From the NCBI GenBank assembly GCA_002831545.1, contig CP025095.1, forward strand, positions 2,480,001 to 2,544,000: 64,000 nucleotides of DNA, written 5' to 3'. Below, one piece after another: positions 29,301-38,291 of the stretch. Each line of letters starts with the position of its first letter. The stretch's first letter is position 1. Origin of the DNA: Streptococcus suis (GTDB lineage: Bacteria > Bacillota > Bacilli > Lactobacillales > Streptococcaceae). The notes under the pieces are model-generated. The model made no database searches. It had not been told where the DNA came from and saw only the letters and a program-made list of their open reading frames with translations. The translations under genes and the position numbers were made by a program.

Positions 29301-32300
29301 ACCGAACCTAAATCCACTCCCCACCATTGACCTTCATTCAATGTCGAGTTCGGCAATCGGTACAAGGCTCCAGTTGTCAAAGTACCGTCTAGCGCCTTAT
29401 CTTCTGTGCTAGAACCATGGGTTGCGGCTGCTGCAATTTCAGCTGACTTGATGACACGTAAACCAGTCGCAAGGTGACTACTAGTGTCTGAATTAGGATA
29501 GAAGCGCACACTGCCATCTCTATCAACATGAATCGTGTACGTTTCTGTCGATTTGATGTAGCCAGATGGGGCTTGGGTTTCTGTCAGAGTATAGACCCCA
29601 GGCTGGAGGTTTTCAAAGACAAAGTCTTGGTTAGCAGCTTGCTGTTTGACGATGGTGACGTTTGGATCATCATTCTTGGTCAACGTAAAGGTCATTTGCC
29701 CAGTGATAAGATTGGTCATATCACTAATCCCTTTGACACGCTTGCTAACTTTGAATTTTCCGAGTGGATAGTTCTTTACTTTTATCGTAATCGTATCTGG
29801 TGAGCTCGTCGTCACGTCAATACCTTCAAGATAATCACTAGATACTTCCACTACACCATCTGCCCGAATGGTAAATGGTACCAAACCTGATAAGCCGATA
29901 TAACCAGACGGAGTTGTTTCTTCTTTGATGTAGTATGTTCCTGGGGCAAAGTTTTTAGGGAAACTTACTTCTCCATTGGTAAAGTTTGAAATTTGTCCCT
30001 CAATGACATGCCCTTGGCTATCAGTGATACCGATGCGGGTCTGCACAGTTACTTTTTGTCCAGTCAGTGCATCTACTTTCTGCACTTTCACCTTATAAGT
30101 TGGAGGGCGGTTAGTGATTTGACTGCCTCCTGATGCAAAGGTAATCGTACCTGTGTCAGAAACGGTGAATCGAGCGGCAGCTGTGGTTAGCTTGCTATAA
30201 CCTGATGGTGCACTGGTTTCCCAGAGTTCATAGGTTGTCCCACCTTGCAGGTGATCTACTCGAAGTTTCCCTTGTGCATTTGAGGTCAACCCTGTCAACA
30301 CTCGTTTGTAGCCTGTTTGGGTCATCTGACGAAGTTCAAACACTGCATCAGCGAGTGGCTGACCTTGCTCGTTTACCTTGGTAAACTCGGTACTGAAGTC
30401 CTCATCCACAACATTGATGCTAAAGTTACCGTTGATAGCTTCAATGGCTCCTGTCTGAGTATTGCCAGTATCTGTTAACTTACGTATTTTCAGCTCTCCA
30501 TTCTCTTCATAGACTTCAATGTCAATCGGAGAAATAGCTTTATAACCTGCTGGAGCTTTTGTTTCCGTCAAGGTATAAGTCCCTTTTGTGAGGTTGGCAA
30601 ATATAAACTGACTCGCTGGAAGGGTATTTCCGATGGTGATGTCATAGTTTCCACCATTTTTGCTCTTAAGTCTGAAGACCGCACCTTTTAGTGGCTGAAT
30701 TTCACCAAGCTCAAACTTATTGATTTGGAGTGTAGCTGGCTTGGTATTGACAACTTCTGTTGGACTATTGGCATCGTATTGTTTGCCATCAATGGTAATG
30801 TTTTGACTATTAGTGATAACAATCTTGTGCTCTGTCGGGTCTAAGATATAGCCAGGTGGAGCTTGCGTTTCTCTAAAGGTATAAGTACCGGCAGTTATCT
30901 CTGAAAACTGAATATTCCCATCATCATCAGAAACTGCAGTTCGATACGGCGCAGTCCCTCTATACAGTGTTAAAACTGCACCTGCTAGTGGACGTTTTTG
31001 ACCATTTTCATTCGTAACTTTTTTCAATTTCAGGCTATACCAATCTACAGGATAAGCACCACCTTGTGAGACTGTATCTCCTTCACGACGATAAATCCTT
31101 CTTGTTCTTCCGTTGCCCAGAACTGGATTTCCATACTTAACACTCATACCATTATAGTACAGTCCGTTCGTTTGGTACTTTTTCCTCTCCGTCAATCGAA
31201 CTACAATTGCCTTATTGGCCGTATTTCCATCATGGTAAAATTCAATTGTGTGAGTACTAGTAAAATTATCAAATGCAGCATCGGAATTTCTTTCGCTATA
31301 AACCTTTACCGATACACCTATACTATTGTCTGGTAAACCATAATGATGGACATCTCCATTTTGTGAAGTCCCTTTATAACCTAACTTCACCAAACTATCC
31401 TTGGAATAGGACATAGCCTTGGTACCATCTGCTACATAGATTTCGATAGATTGAGGAATACTACTTGCTACGTTTCCATTAGGATATAATTCTAAACCTG
31501 GATGTAAAAAATCCCAAAATTTTCGCTGATCCCCACTAGCACTACCTATATTTGCGCCAACTGCATTATAGACCAGTTCCCAAGTAAACGTATCGGCAGT
31601 CTGACTATATTGGTATTTATTCATTCCTCCAAACCTAGACAGTCCTCCTTCACTACCATCAGTGTTTGTAGCATCTAAAGTCCCATTTGTCTGTACCGTT
31701 TTTTCGCAATTCATCCCACTTCCATTGTAAGTGGATTTGAAATTCAGCTTCTTGCTAACATATGTCTGATTACGAGTAGCCGTAGTGTACCAATCTGGAA
31801 GATTTGGGATGACCCCTGTTTTATAGAGTTCGTTCGTTGCTCTGTTGTTAATTTTTATCACCTTACTGGTTGGTGTACCAATCTCAAACCAACCATAATA
31901 TTCCTGTACAGAATAAGCATCTGCTGTCAATACAAAACGAAGTAAGTTATCTTTTTCATGATATACATTAGCTATCGTCTTACCATTTGCAGATACAGTG
32001 GACCATACATAATTAGGACTGGCAACATGACTCAACTTTAACTCTGGTGGCAGTTCTAACGTAAATGAGTCCCCTGCACGCGCAAAAGCAGGTATTTTCA
32101 AGTTCACTCTCATCGAACCATCAAAACCGCCCCAAATAGTAGAACCTGACTGATACATAACGTAATTGATACTGACAGGGTCTATACTGGTTACGCCATA
32201 GTTCCCACAAGTACCCGTTGGAAATATCGGTGTCGTTGTATTGTCTTTTTTATTTGTAAAGAGATAGGTAAGAGTGTTCCAGTCTGTCTGTCTGCTAGAA

Positions 32301-34546
32301 AGAATGTAGCCTGATGGGACAGCTTCGGTTATTTCATAGTATATCCTCTTTTTAGTCGCTGTGCTTCCTGTACCAGAAAACTTGTCAACATTAGCAATCG
32401 TAACTTGTTTCGTATTTGCGCTAATTGTTGCCGTGCGATTGGTTAAACTTCCACCATTTGCCGTAAAGGTCACATCGACCTTATCACTACCAGTCTCCCA
32501 GTTTTTCTGTATGGTAATATCACCTTTCAGGGCTTCTAGTTGTGCTCCTGAAATAGTATGGTTAGCTTTCTCGTTTGTGACATTCGTTATCGTCTTGACT
32601 AGAGCAATAGCACCTGGCGGAACATCCGTAACTGTAATTTGATTATTTGTCGGTGTTACAACAGTTGCAGAACTTTCTATGTAGCTACCTGTAGCAGTCG
32701 GTGTATAGATATAAACCTTGTTCTCATGAACCGCCTGTGAATTGTCTAAAGCGACATCAAATGTGAAGGTTTGAGCTTCTGACGTATCATTCAACCGTGA
32801 GCTTGTCCATTCGATGACCTTGTCATCGCCATCACGATACTTCCCAATCGTACGATTGACATTTGAAGTATTGACCGTATCAACTTTTAAGTCTCCTAAA
32901 GGACCTCCGTCATTTCCAGCTGGAAGTGTGATGGTATCTGCTGTTGATAAGGTACGCGTTTCAGCTTGACTTAAGGTAACAGAGGTATCATTATAGGTCA
33001 GTTTACTTCCCTTTGGTGCGTCAACCGTTACTTCTGAGCGATAATCCAAACTATAGTTATCACTTGGAATCACTACAGGAGTTTCAATCGTATAGACGTA
33101 TGTTCCATTTTCAACTGGTAAGTTATCTGTTGCAGACTTGAAGTTATCTGAGCTACCATAGTAGGTCGTATTGGTTGTTATCGGAGTGCCATTTTTTTTG
33201 ACTGAGGTAATTCGTGGTTCTCCTAGACCTGAGTCCATTGTGGTGGAGAAGGCATTTCTAATAGAGGTGATATTGCTATTAGCGCCCCCTACCGTAGTCG
33301 TATACTCCCAGATGATTTTTGTGGTATTAGTAGCTGAGTCAACCACTACTTCCTTTTTCTTCAAGACACCATCTTGTGCATAACTCTGATAGAAACCTGG
33401 GGTTGAAATTGTGATTGGCTTGAAGATGTACTTGAAGATAGACTCTTCACGTGTATAAGTAGTTGTTGTTCCATCTGGGTTTGTAACAGTTGTTGTGGTC
33501 GAATTAGAAGTTGCTTCTGTGACAGCTCTCCTGCTCCGAGAAGAACGGCTAATACCAACATTCTGTCGTTCCGATGCATTCTTTTCAGTATTGGTAACAC
33601 CAACTGTCTTGGTTGTTTCTGCCTCTGTCAGTTCCACCGTTTCAATCTGTTCAGCGATTGTATAATCTGAATTGGAAGTGAGTTGCTTTATCGTGTAAGA
33701 CCCCAGTGCGATATTTTCAAAGGTCACATTTCCGTTTAAGTCCGTCGTCCCTTTCATCGTTTGCTCTGGATGGTCTACCAATGAGATCTCAAACTCACTT
33801 TCGGTCAAGGGCACCTGAGGGTCTGGATTATTCTCTTCGTATGCTCTCAGTTGAATGGTAATACTACCGGGACCTCTAGGAATCTCAGTTGATGCATTAA
33901 TTTCCGTTGTCTCTTGGTTGGTAAATACAGATTGATTTTCTTTAAGGATTGTCAGATAGTGCTCATTGGTCACTGCGACCATTTCCCCAGTCTGAACCTC
34001 GGAAACCTTTTTGAAAACAAAGACATGCTCCTCAAATCGCTTACTACTGTCACTTGTGTCAGTAATTAAAGCAACAGAGCGATTGGCATTCGGTTTGATT
34101 CTTAAAGAATAGTACCCTTCACCATAAACAGGCAACTGTTCTAATCCTTTCGCAAGGGAATCGTCCGTTTCTTCAGTTTCTGTAGTAGCTTTTCTGTCAT
34201 CTTCATTATAAGTCTCATCTCGGTAGAAACCTTCAGGAAGTATGTCCTGCCCTTGGTCATTTTGACCCAAAGCCAGACCGCTTTGCAGAATCAAGGTTAA
34301 TCCTTGCTCATCTATTACTCCTTCCGCAACTTTAAGTTTAACAGCTAATTGTTCGGAATTCGTTTGTTCCTTATCAATGGTGAGCGATAACTTAGTGGTA
34401 TCCTCTTGATAGGATTTTAAGTATGTATCGCGTATCATTGCTTCTTCCGAAGTCGTTTCTGATAAGGCGATAGCTGTTGTCGTTATAGAGTCTATGACTA
34501 ACAAAGCAAATAGAAACTTGCTTACTACTTTTACCCACGATTTCAA
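26354..34546 (-). CDS. Giant pilus-tip adhesin with SpaA/CnaB repeats and an F5/8 type C domain
   Basis: 2730 residues. Signal peptide at 1-29, an acidic N-terminal region, a CnaB domain (about 230-310), a large adhesive region (about 360-1080), then about twelve SpaA/CnaB modules, each ending in an E-box such as RETQAPPGY, TETKAPAGY or QESQSPTGY. A discoidin (F5/8 type C) domain sits between modules at about 1700-1832 (WWGVDLGSVQRVTQI, YTLEYSSDG, ARYIRVR). The end is YPQAGG, hydrophobic helix, RRRKNSL, an unusual sorting signal. Start codon is TTG with AGGAGA ten bases upstream. The frame is open throughout. First gene of the pilus operon; it probably forms the tip and binds host matrix or glycans. 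Confidence 0.9.
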   Translation of the reverse strand: MKSWVKVVSKFLFALLVIDSITTTAIALSETTSEEAMIRDTYLKSYQEDTTKLSLTIDKEQTNSEQLAVKLKVAEGVIDEQGLTLILQSGLALGQNDQGQDILPEGFYRDETYNEDDRKATTETEETDDSLAKGLEQLPVYGEGYYSLRIKPNANRSVALITDTSDSSKRFEEHVFVFKKVSEVQTGEMVAVTNEHYLTILKENQSVFTNQETTEINASTEIPRGPGSITIQLRAYEENNPDPQVPLTESEFEISLVDHPEQTMKGTTDLNGNVTFENIALGSYTIKQLTSNSDYTIAEQIETVELTEAETTKTVGVTNTEKNASERQNVGISRSSRSRRAVTEATSNSTTTTVTNPDGTTTTYTREESIFKYIFKPITISTPGFYQSYAQDGVLKKKEVVVDSATNTTKIIWEYTTTVGGANSNITSIRNAFSTTMDSGLGEPRITSVKKNGTPITTNTTYYGSSDNFKSATDNLPVENGTYVYTIETPVVIPSDNYSLDYRSEVTVDAPKGSKLTYNDTSVTLSQAETRTLSTADTITLPAGNDGGPLGDLKVDTVNTSNVNRTIGKYRDGDDKVIEWTSSRLNDTSEAQTFTFDVALDNSQAVHENKVYIYTPTATGSYIESSATVVTPTNNQITVTDVPPGAIALVKTITNVTNEKANHTISGAQLEALKGDITIQKNWETGSDKVDVTFTANGGSLTNRTATISANTKQVTIANVDKFSGTGSTATKKRIYYEITEAVPSGYILSSRQTDWNTLTYLFTNKKDNTTTPIFPTGTCGNYGVTSIDPVSINYVMYQSGSTIWGGFDGSMRVNLKIPAFARAGDSFTLELPPELKLSHVASPNYVWSTVSANGKTIANVYHEKDNLLRFVLTADAYSVQEYYGWFEIGTPTSKVIKINNRATNELYKTGVIPNLPDWYTTATRNQTYVSKKLNFKSTYNGSGMNCEKTVQTNGTLDATNTDGSEGGLSRFGGMNKYQYSQTADTFTWELVYNAVGANIGSASGDQRKFWDFLHPGLELYPNGNVASSIPQSIEIYVADGTKAMSYSKDSLVKLGYKGTSQNGDVHHYGLPDNSIGVSVKVYSERNSDAAFDNFTSTHTIEFYHDGNTANKAIVVRLTERKKYQTNGLYYNGMSVKYGNPVLGNGRTRRIYRREGDTVSQGGAYPVDWYSLKLKKVTNENGQKRPLAGAVLTLYRGTAPYRTAVSDDDGNIQFSEITAGTYTFRETQAPPGYILDPTEHKIVITNSQNITIDGKQYDANSPTEVVNTKPATLQINKFELGEIQPLKGAVFRLKSKNGGNYDITIGNTLPASQFIFANLTKGTYTLTETKAPAGYKAISPIDIEVYEENGELKIRKLTDTGNTQTGAIEAINGNFSINVVDEDFSTEFTKVNEQGQPLADAVFELRQMTQTGYKRVLTGLTSNAQGKLRVDHLQGGTTYELWETSAPSGYSKLTTAAARFTVSDTGTITFASGGSQITNRPPTYKVKVQKVDALTGQKVTVQTRIGITDSQGHVIEGQISNFTNGEVSFPKNFAPGTYYIKEETTPSGYIGLSGLVPFTIRADGVVEVSSDYLEGIDVTTSSPDTITIKVKNYPLGKFKVSKRVKGISDMTNLITGQMTFTLTKNDDPNVTIVKQQAANQDFVFENLQPGVYTLTETQAPSGYIKSTETYTIHVDRDGSVRFYPNSDTSSHLATGLRVIKSAEIAAAATHGSSTEDKALDGTLTTGALYRLPNSTLNEGQWWGVDLGSVQRVTQILFAQGKNATDGSDRDKMDSYTLEYSSDGITYQSLGDFTTLDLTQSVDIYARYIRVRNLQTGTGRWLGIRDLQVSVRDATQTIDAGGSNDTANIIKIGNIENPEFKIEKVDSNNTQISKPVIFKLYKVDDSTTADTVSSVTLNDSNLVQTLTFTGQSSMTRLTATALGKYVLVEAQAPEGYDGLTAPVLLELEETTRAYDVTQQKAVTRFRVLSQTNSVSVTDLPAVSGVLANAISIKVKNTQKSYNFKVIKKDLTTNAGLDARFELYRENGSRVDAGNTTSSGENLVFRNLNPGVYVLKEVRTPSNYNGITDIKVQIAANGTLTVLEGPAELLTTSNADENREIRLTVKNVPFLEMSVQKLKKATGISLAGVRLKITALDQTPAPNFKDVTWHQNHYSGVANSTAKTVEWTTRADVDAVFLLPQGRYRLEEMSAPGGYKQLEAFTFTVNASNQIVLGVDAPANLVGTTTKDNRLSIVLKNEFEKKIKVKKIDKTKQTLLAGAKFKLFASDQTTQIGDEKTTNSQGILEFTVTDAGTYYLQESQSPTGYVTNGKKYKLVVAEDGSVTTDNGDDNFAIGDIDATDRSTTITVKNERRSIKVKKRDYHNPATGLNARFELFTEDNRPVVIDGVGMKGTTSNADNSITFSNLPVGIYILKETVVPTGGYRPVSELQDIKFEIQANGTLRLITADTNMVSVDASQGNTIELTIKNFKQFTFKLQKTDSGDENHLLDGARFTIYRDADNNGVEEEVVASGVTTNGVFETPLSFGYYILQETTAPTGYQVNTKKYRFQINHDGTTFLHNGDDTVTLAERADGNNIVLFTMKNTKQTSYFKLAKRDYRDSTQRLEATFELKEANKADAIPIVKQTATTGDDVSFENLDLGKTYILKETIAPDGYQLIQKEYRIDVGTDGAITIHDGGDLVSLDGTDTHLIIVKNLRKGEYPQAGGMGAIPYIALGGVMMLVALAVERRRKNSL

Positions 34547-34573
34547 CTTTTTTCTCTCTCCTCGTAAAAATAG

Positions 34574-34616
34574 AAAAAAAATTACCCCCCCTTAAATATT
34601 TAAGGAGAGGTAATTT
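34574..34616 (-). terminator. Leader attenuator hairpin with G7 tract before the pilus operon
   Basis: Minus strand: AAATTACC then TCTCCTTAAA, loop TA, TTTAAGGGGG then GGTAATTT form an 18-base-pair stem (two G-T pairs) followed by eight T in all. It starts about ten bases after the expected transcription start, so most transcripts should stop here. The 3' arm contains a run of exactly seven G (34591-34585), whose length change would create a bulge. Confidence 0.8.
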
Positions 34617-34632
34617 CCTTATCCAGTTTACA

Positions 34633-34661
34633 AGTATAACATACCTATTTAGAAAGTTCAA
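34633..34661 (-). promoter_or_regulatory. Promoter of the pilus operon
   Basis: TTGAAC (34661-34656), 17 bases, TATACT (34638-34633) with TGT before it (extended -10). The transcript would begin near 34626, immediately before the attenuator hairpin. Confidence 0.85.
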
Positions 34662-34713
34662 GCAAAATTTCTGGAAGTACACGTCATACGCATGAAAAAT
34701 TTCAGTGCTAAAT

Positions 34714-34792
34714 TCCCAAAGTAAGTTCTAGTGTGTCTTAAAAACTGGAAATTAGACTGAGACAAAGAAATAAGGTAGAACTTACTATGGGA
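34714..34792. repeat. 79-base inverted-repeat element
   Basis: TCCCAAAGTAAGTTCTA (34714-34730) and TAGAACTTACTATGGGA (34776-34792) are inverted with one mismatch. No coding content; probably a MITE or IS remnant in the gap upstream of the pilus promoter. Confidence 0.6.
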
Positions 34793-34811
34793 CAAGTTGG
34801 TAACTAAATAA

Positions 34812-34910
34812 GGGCACCTCTATAAACTCCCAAAATTGCAAATTTGGAGTTACGAAAGCCTTGTTAAATCAACATTTTAAATTTTAGAAAATTAGTTTTT
34901 GGAGGTCCCC
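34812..34910. repeat. 99-base inverted-repeat element
   Basis: Ends GGGCACCTCTATAAACT and (inverted) GGGGACCTCCAAAAACT agree at 14 of 17 positions, resembling IS ends. The core holds the palindrome CCAAAATTGCAAATTTGG. No coding content. Confidence 0.55.
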
Positions 34911-35008
34911 AAAAATATTAGAGAATTTTTAAAGATTCTATTTGTACGATTTAAAATATAACTAAAAAGAAGCTAAGGTTGTAGCCCTCAGCTTCTATTT
35001 CTCCACTA

Positions 35009-35767
35009 TTAAAAAATTGCATCCAGCAATGATGTGCTTCCACCACCACCGTCACCACCTGCACCGACAATATGATTACCAATGACCTGAGCAAAAGTCT
35101 CAATGTTCAAACTCTGTACATAGATTTCTCCATAACCAGTAAAGGTATTAACGATTCCTTCACCTGTACCGATAGATTGGAGAAAACCATTTTCCATATG
35201 GATATTGTAGTCCAAATCACGACTCCAAGCAACCACATGAGCATTGTCAATGGTGATACTTCCACCATCCAAAGTTAGCTTCTTAATAGAACCAAATGCA
35301 TTCGCCAAAAGTGTTCCGCGCCCCTCTGTCGTCATCACAAAGAGTCCACCCTGACCGCCAAAGAAAGCTTTCCCAACACTCTGGCGTTCCATTTTATATT
35401 GAGCAGAACCATCAAGGGCAAGGAAGGCACCATCATTTAGTCGATATTGCTCTGCACCAAGTTCCAAGGCAATAACCTGACCTGGCGTTGAAGGCGCAAG
35501 TGCAATTTTTCCATCGTCACTATTGGAAATGGCTTGCGTGATAAACATAGATTCGCCTGATACCATTGACCGACCGATGGCCCCCATCAATTTACCAAAA
35601 CCTGAACCACCACGCGCATTGAGTTTGGTATTCAAAGTCACACTCGGCGTATGGTAAACCATACTCCCCTGTTGAATATAAGCTGATTCACCAGCCTCTA
35701 AGGCAATTTCCACTAAAGGAAATTGCATATTGCTATCGATTGTGTATTTCATACGGTTATCTGACAT
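35009..35767 (-). CDS. AIM24 family protein
   Basis: 252 residues of the AIM24 / TIGR00266 family: VEIALEAGESAYIQQGSMVYH near the start, glycine-rich segments (GGSGFGKLMGAIGRS, AFFGGQGGLFV) and a beta-helix-like fold. Function in bacteria is not known; relatives are linked to membrane integrity and, in mitochondria, to cristae. The C-terminus ends in a glycine-rich tail VGAGGDGGGGSTSLL. It is monocistronic. No signal peptide is visible. Confidence 0.88.
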   Translation of the reverse strand: MSDNRMKYTIDSNMQFPLVEIALEAGESAYIQQGSMVYHTPSVTLNTKLNARGGSGFGKLMGAIGRSMVSGESMFITQAISNSDDGKIALAPSTPGQVIALELGAEQYRLNDGAFLALDGSAQYKMERQSVGKAFFGGQGGLFVMTTEGRGTLLANAFGSIKKLTLDGGSITIDNAHVVAWSRDLDYNIHMENGFLQSIGTGEGIVNTFTGYGEIYVQSLNIETFAQVIGNHIVGAGGDGGGGSTSLLDAIF

Positions 35768-35887
35768 GAGAAGGTCTCCTTTTTGTGTTATTTATATAAC
35801 ACAATTCTACAACTAAAACCAAACCCTGTCAAGTATTTTTATAAAAAATACGGGAAACCGCACCATCTGTTCCCCCATTTTTATTAC

Positions 35888-36039
35888 ATAGTCTTTCAGC
35901 ACTAGGAAGTGAGCTGCAGGTTGCTTCAATAGTCCAGCGGACTGTTGAAGGTTGGAAATCATACTTACGACAGTAAGTAACGTTCGTAGAGTACAGCAAA
36001 GCAAGTTAACGACGTAATAAAAGATAAACTGAATGACTA
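35888..36039. repeat. Inverted-repeat MITE, copy 3 (expanded)
   Basis: Begins ATAGTCTTTCAGCACTAG and ends GTAATAAAAGATAAACTGAATGAC, matching the termini of the copies at 23061 and 23167. The core is longer, holding CAGTCCGCTGGACTG-like (AGTCCAGCGGACT) and TTACGACAGTAA palindromes. The end supplies the stop codon of the carbonic anhydrase gene. Confidence 0.65.
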
Positions 36040-36531
36040 GATAACTTCCGTCATACGACCCGTATCCACATCATAAATAGCCCCTGAAATTTCAACGTCG
36101 TCAGGTATGAGCGGAGATTGTTTCAAAAGGGCAATATCTGCCCGCACGCTTTCTTCAATGTCTGTAAAAGGAAGAAAGTCCTGACCAGCCACATCCACCC
36201 CCAAATCCCGCTTGAGTTGGACCGTAAAGTCTTCATTGGTAAAGGTCTGGGCACCGCAGTCTGTATGGTGGAGCACCACGATTTCCCGTGTACCGAGTTG
36301 CTGCTGGGAAATGACAAGCGAACGAATCATGTCCTCCGTCACACGCCCACCTGCGTTCCGCAAAATGTGGGCATCACCCAGAGCCAAGCCCAAAGCCTGC
36401 GCCACGTGAAGCCGTGAGTCCATACAGGTCACGATAGCCACCTTGGTCTTTGGACGAAGAGGCAAATGGTAATCACCATGTAGGTCAACATAGGCCTTGT
36501 TGGCCTTCATAAAGTTTTGAAAATAAGACAT
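36037..36531 (-). CDS. Beta-carbonic anhydrase
   Basis: 164 residues. Zinc ligands Cys36 (VTCMDSRL, with the Asp38-Arg40 dyad), His89 and Cys92 (HHTDCG) identify the beta class. It interconverts CO2 and bicarbonate, which streptococci need for growth in ambient air. The start at 36531 has AAGGAGG just upstream. In pneumococcus the homologue also follows dut-radA. Its stop codon lies in the end of a MITE. Confidence 0.93.
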   Translation of the reverse strand: MSYFQNFMKANKAYVDLHGDYHLPLRPKTKVAIVTCMDSRLHVAQALGLALGDAHILRNAGGRVTEDMIRSLVISQQQLGTREIVVLHHTDCGAQTFTNEDFTVQLKRDLGVDVAGQDFLPFTDIEESVRADIALLKQSPLIPDDVEISGAIYDVDTGRMTEVI

Positions 36532-36645
36532 AGGACCTCCTTGTCTGATAAGAATTTCTGAATTTTTCAGAAAATAAGTTGGTTCTAGCTTATCATATTC
36601 CCGACTATTTGTCGCAAAAAGAGGAGTAATAAAAAGCTTAGCATC

Positions 36646-36907
36646 ACTTCTCAGAGTTCGTGTCAACATCTCAGCGCAGTGGTTGATTGGCAGATTTGTT
36701 CGTGCTCAACACTCCAAATCTGACCATTACGATTGTTGCGAACAAAGTTCGCTTTATCTCCAACCTCAAACTGTCTCCCAGACAGTTTGAGCTGTGCGGG
36801 GGGTGGGAGTGAAACAGTCTGGGGATAGACTGTTTCAGCTCAACAACTGGAAAAAAGGACTTGTTGACGAACTCTTTTTACCTGTCAAGTTCTTTCCCAC
36901 TCCCCCG
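36646..36907. repeat. Dispersed modular repeat, copy B
   Basis: In the opposite orientation to copy A: CTCAGAGTTCGTGTCAACAT, GCGCAGTGGTTGATTGGC, GCGAACAAAGTTCGC, the CAAACTGTCTCCCAGACAG hairpin and finally GTTCTTTCCCACTCCC. It carries an extra GAAACAGTCTGGGGATAGAC hairpin module. It fills the gap between radA and the carbonic anhydrase gene; bases 36532-36645 hold nothing I recognise. Confidence 0.75.
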
Positions 36908-36917
36908 AATATTTTCG

Positions 36918-38285
36918 TCACTTAAACACTTTCTGCAAGACTTCGCCAATGGTGGTCACGCCGATAACAGTGATTTCCTTTGGTACCTTGATTCCTGTCA
37001 GGGAATTTTTAGGGGCATAGACCTTGGTAAAGCCTAGTTTGGCGGCTTCGTTAATCCGTTGTTCAATCCGATTGACGCGGCGGATTTCACCTGTCAGACC
37101 GATTTCGCCTATAAAGCACTCTTGTGGGTTAGTCGGCTTATCCTTGTAACTGGAGGCAAGGGCAACTGCGACCGCCAGGTCAATAGCTGGTTCATCCAAT
37201 TTGACACCGCCTGCTGACTTGAGGTAGGCATCTTGGTTTTGGAGGAGCAGGCCTGCCCGTTTTTCCAAAACCGCCATAATCAAGCTGGCACGGTTGAAAT
37301 CCAAGCCTGTCGTGGTCCGCTTGGCATTGCCAAACATGGTCGGCGTCACCAGAGCCTGCACTTCCGCAAGGATTGGGCGGGTACCCTCCATGGTCACGAC
37401 AATCGCAGAGCCTGTCGCCCCGTCCAGACGCTCTTCCAGAAAGACCTCACTTGGATTGAGAACTTCGACCAAACCCTGTGACTGCATTTCAAAAATGCCG
37501 ATTTCGTTGGTGGAGCCAAAGCGGTTTTTGACCGCCCGCAAGATACGGAAGGTGTGCTGCCGCTCGCCCTCAAAATAGAGAACGGTGTCTACCATGTGCT
37601 CCAAGGTCCGCGGTCCAGCCAGGGTGCCTTCCTTAGTCATGTGGCCGACGATAAAGGTTGCGATATTGTTGGTCTTGGCAATCTGCATGAGTTCATTGGT
37701 CACTTCACGGACCTGACTGACAGAACCTTGCACGCTGGAGATGTCCGGACTCATAATGGTCTGGATAGAGTCGATAATCAGGAAATCTGGCTTGATTTTC
37801 TCAATCTCGGTCCGAATGCTCTGCATATTGGTCTCCGCATAGAGATAGAACTCGCTGTCAATGTCGCCCAAACGCTCGGCACGGAGCTTAATCTGCTGGG
37901 CAGACTCCTCCCCCGACACGTAGAGGACGGTACCGATGGTGGACAGCTGGGTGGATACTTGCAAGAGCAGGGTGGACTTGCCAATCCCTGGATCGCCTCC
38001 AATGAGAACTAGACTTCCCGGCACCACGCCACCACCGAGGACGCGGTTAAACTCCTCCATATTGGTCTTGGTACGGGCCACTTGAATGGAGGAAACTTCA
38101 TTGAGCTTCATCGGACGGGTCTTCTCACCTGTCAGGCTGACCCGCTCGTTCTTAACTTCAGCGACTTCCACTTCCTCGACAAAGCTAGACCAGGAGCCAC
38201 AGTTGGGGCAACGGCCCAGATACTTAGGCGAGTGGTACTCGCAGGATTGACAGACAAAGGTTGTTTTTTTCTTAGCGATGGTCAT
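36918..38285 (-). CDS. radA: DNA repair protein RadA (Sms)
   Basis: 455 residues. Zinc finger Cys12-x2-Cys15...Cys26-x2-Cys29, Walker [11 protein letters not shown] (about 95-104), the RadA-specific KNRFGST motif (about 250) and a C-terminal Lon-protease-like domain. RadA is a hexameric helicase that extends recombination intermediates and is needed for transformation in streptococci. It follows the phosphoglycerate-mutase-like gene by six bases as third gene of the dut operon. Confidence 0.96.
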   Translation of the reverse strand: MTIAKKKTTFVCQSCEYHSPKYLGRCPNCGSWSSFVEEVEVAEVKNERVSLTGEKTRPMKLNEVSSIQVARTKTNMEEFNRVLGGGVVPGSLVLIGGDPGIGKSTLLLQVSTQLSTIGTVLYVSGEESAQQIKLRAERLGDIDSEFYLYAETNMQSIRTEIEKIKPDFLIIDSIQTIMSPDISSVQGSVSQVREVTNELMQIAKTNNIATFIVGHMTKEGTLAGPRTLEHMVDTVLYFEGERQHTFRILRAVKNRFGSTNEIGIFEMQSQGLVEVLNPSEVFLEERLDGATGSAIVVTMEGTRPILAEVQALVTPTMFGNAKRTTTGLDFNRASLIMAVLEKRAGLLLQNQDAYLKSAGGVKLDEPAIDLAVAVALASSYKDKPTNPQECFIGEIGLTGEIRRVNRIEQRINEAAKLGFTKVYAPKNSLTGIKVPKEITVIGVTTIGEVLQKVFK

Positions 38286-38291
38286 TTCCTC

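Noticed and set aside
34392..34682. 96-codon minus-strand frame starting upstream of the pilus promoter, considered as a leader peptide for attenuation
   Set aside because: Its start codon lies upstream of the predicted transcription start, so it would not be on the transcript; the G7 effect is better explained by direct change of the terminator stem.
37554..38012. 152-codon + strand frame opposite radA
   Set aside because: Lies entirely within radA, whose motifs are intact; no supporting signal.
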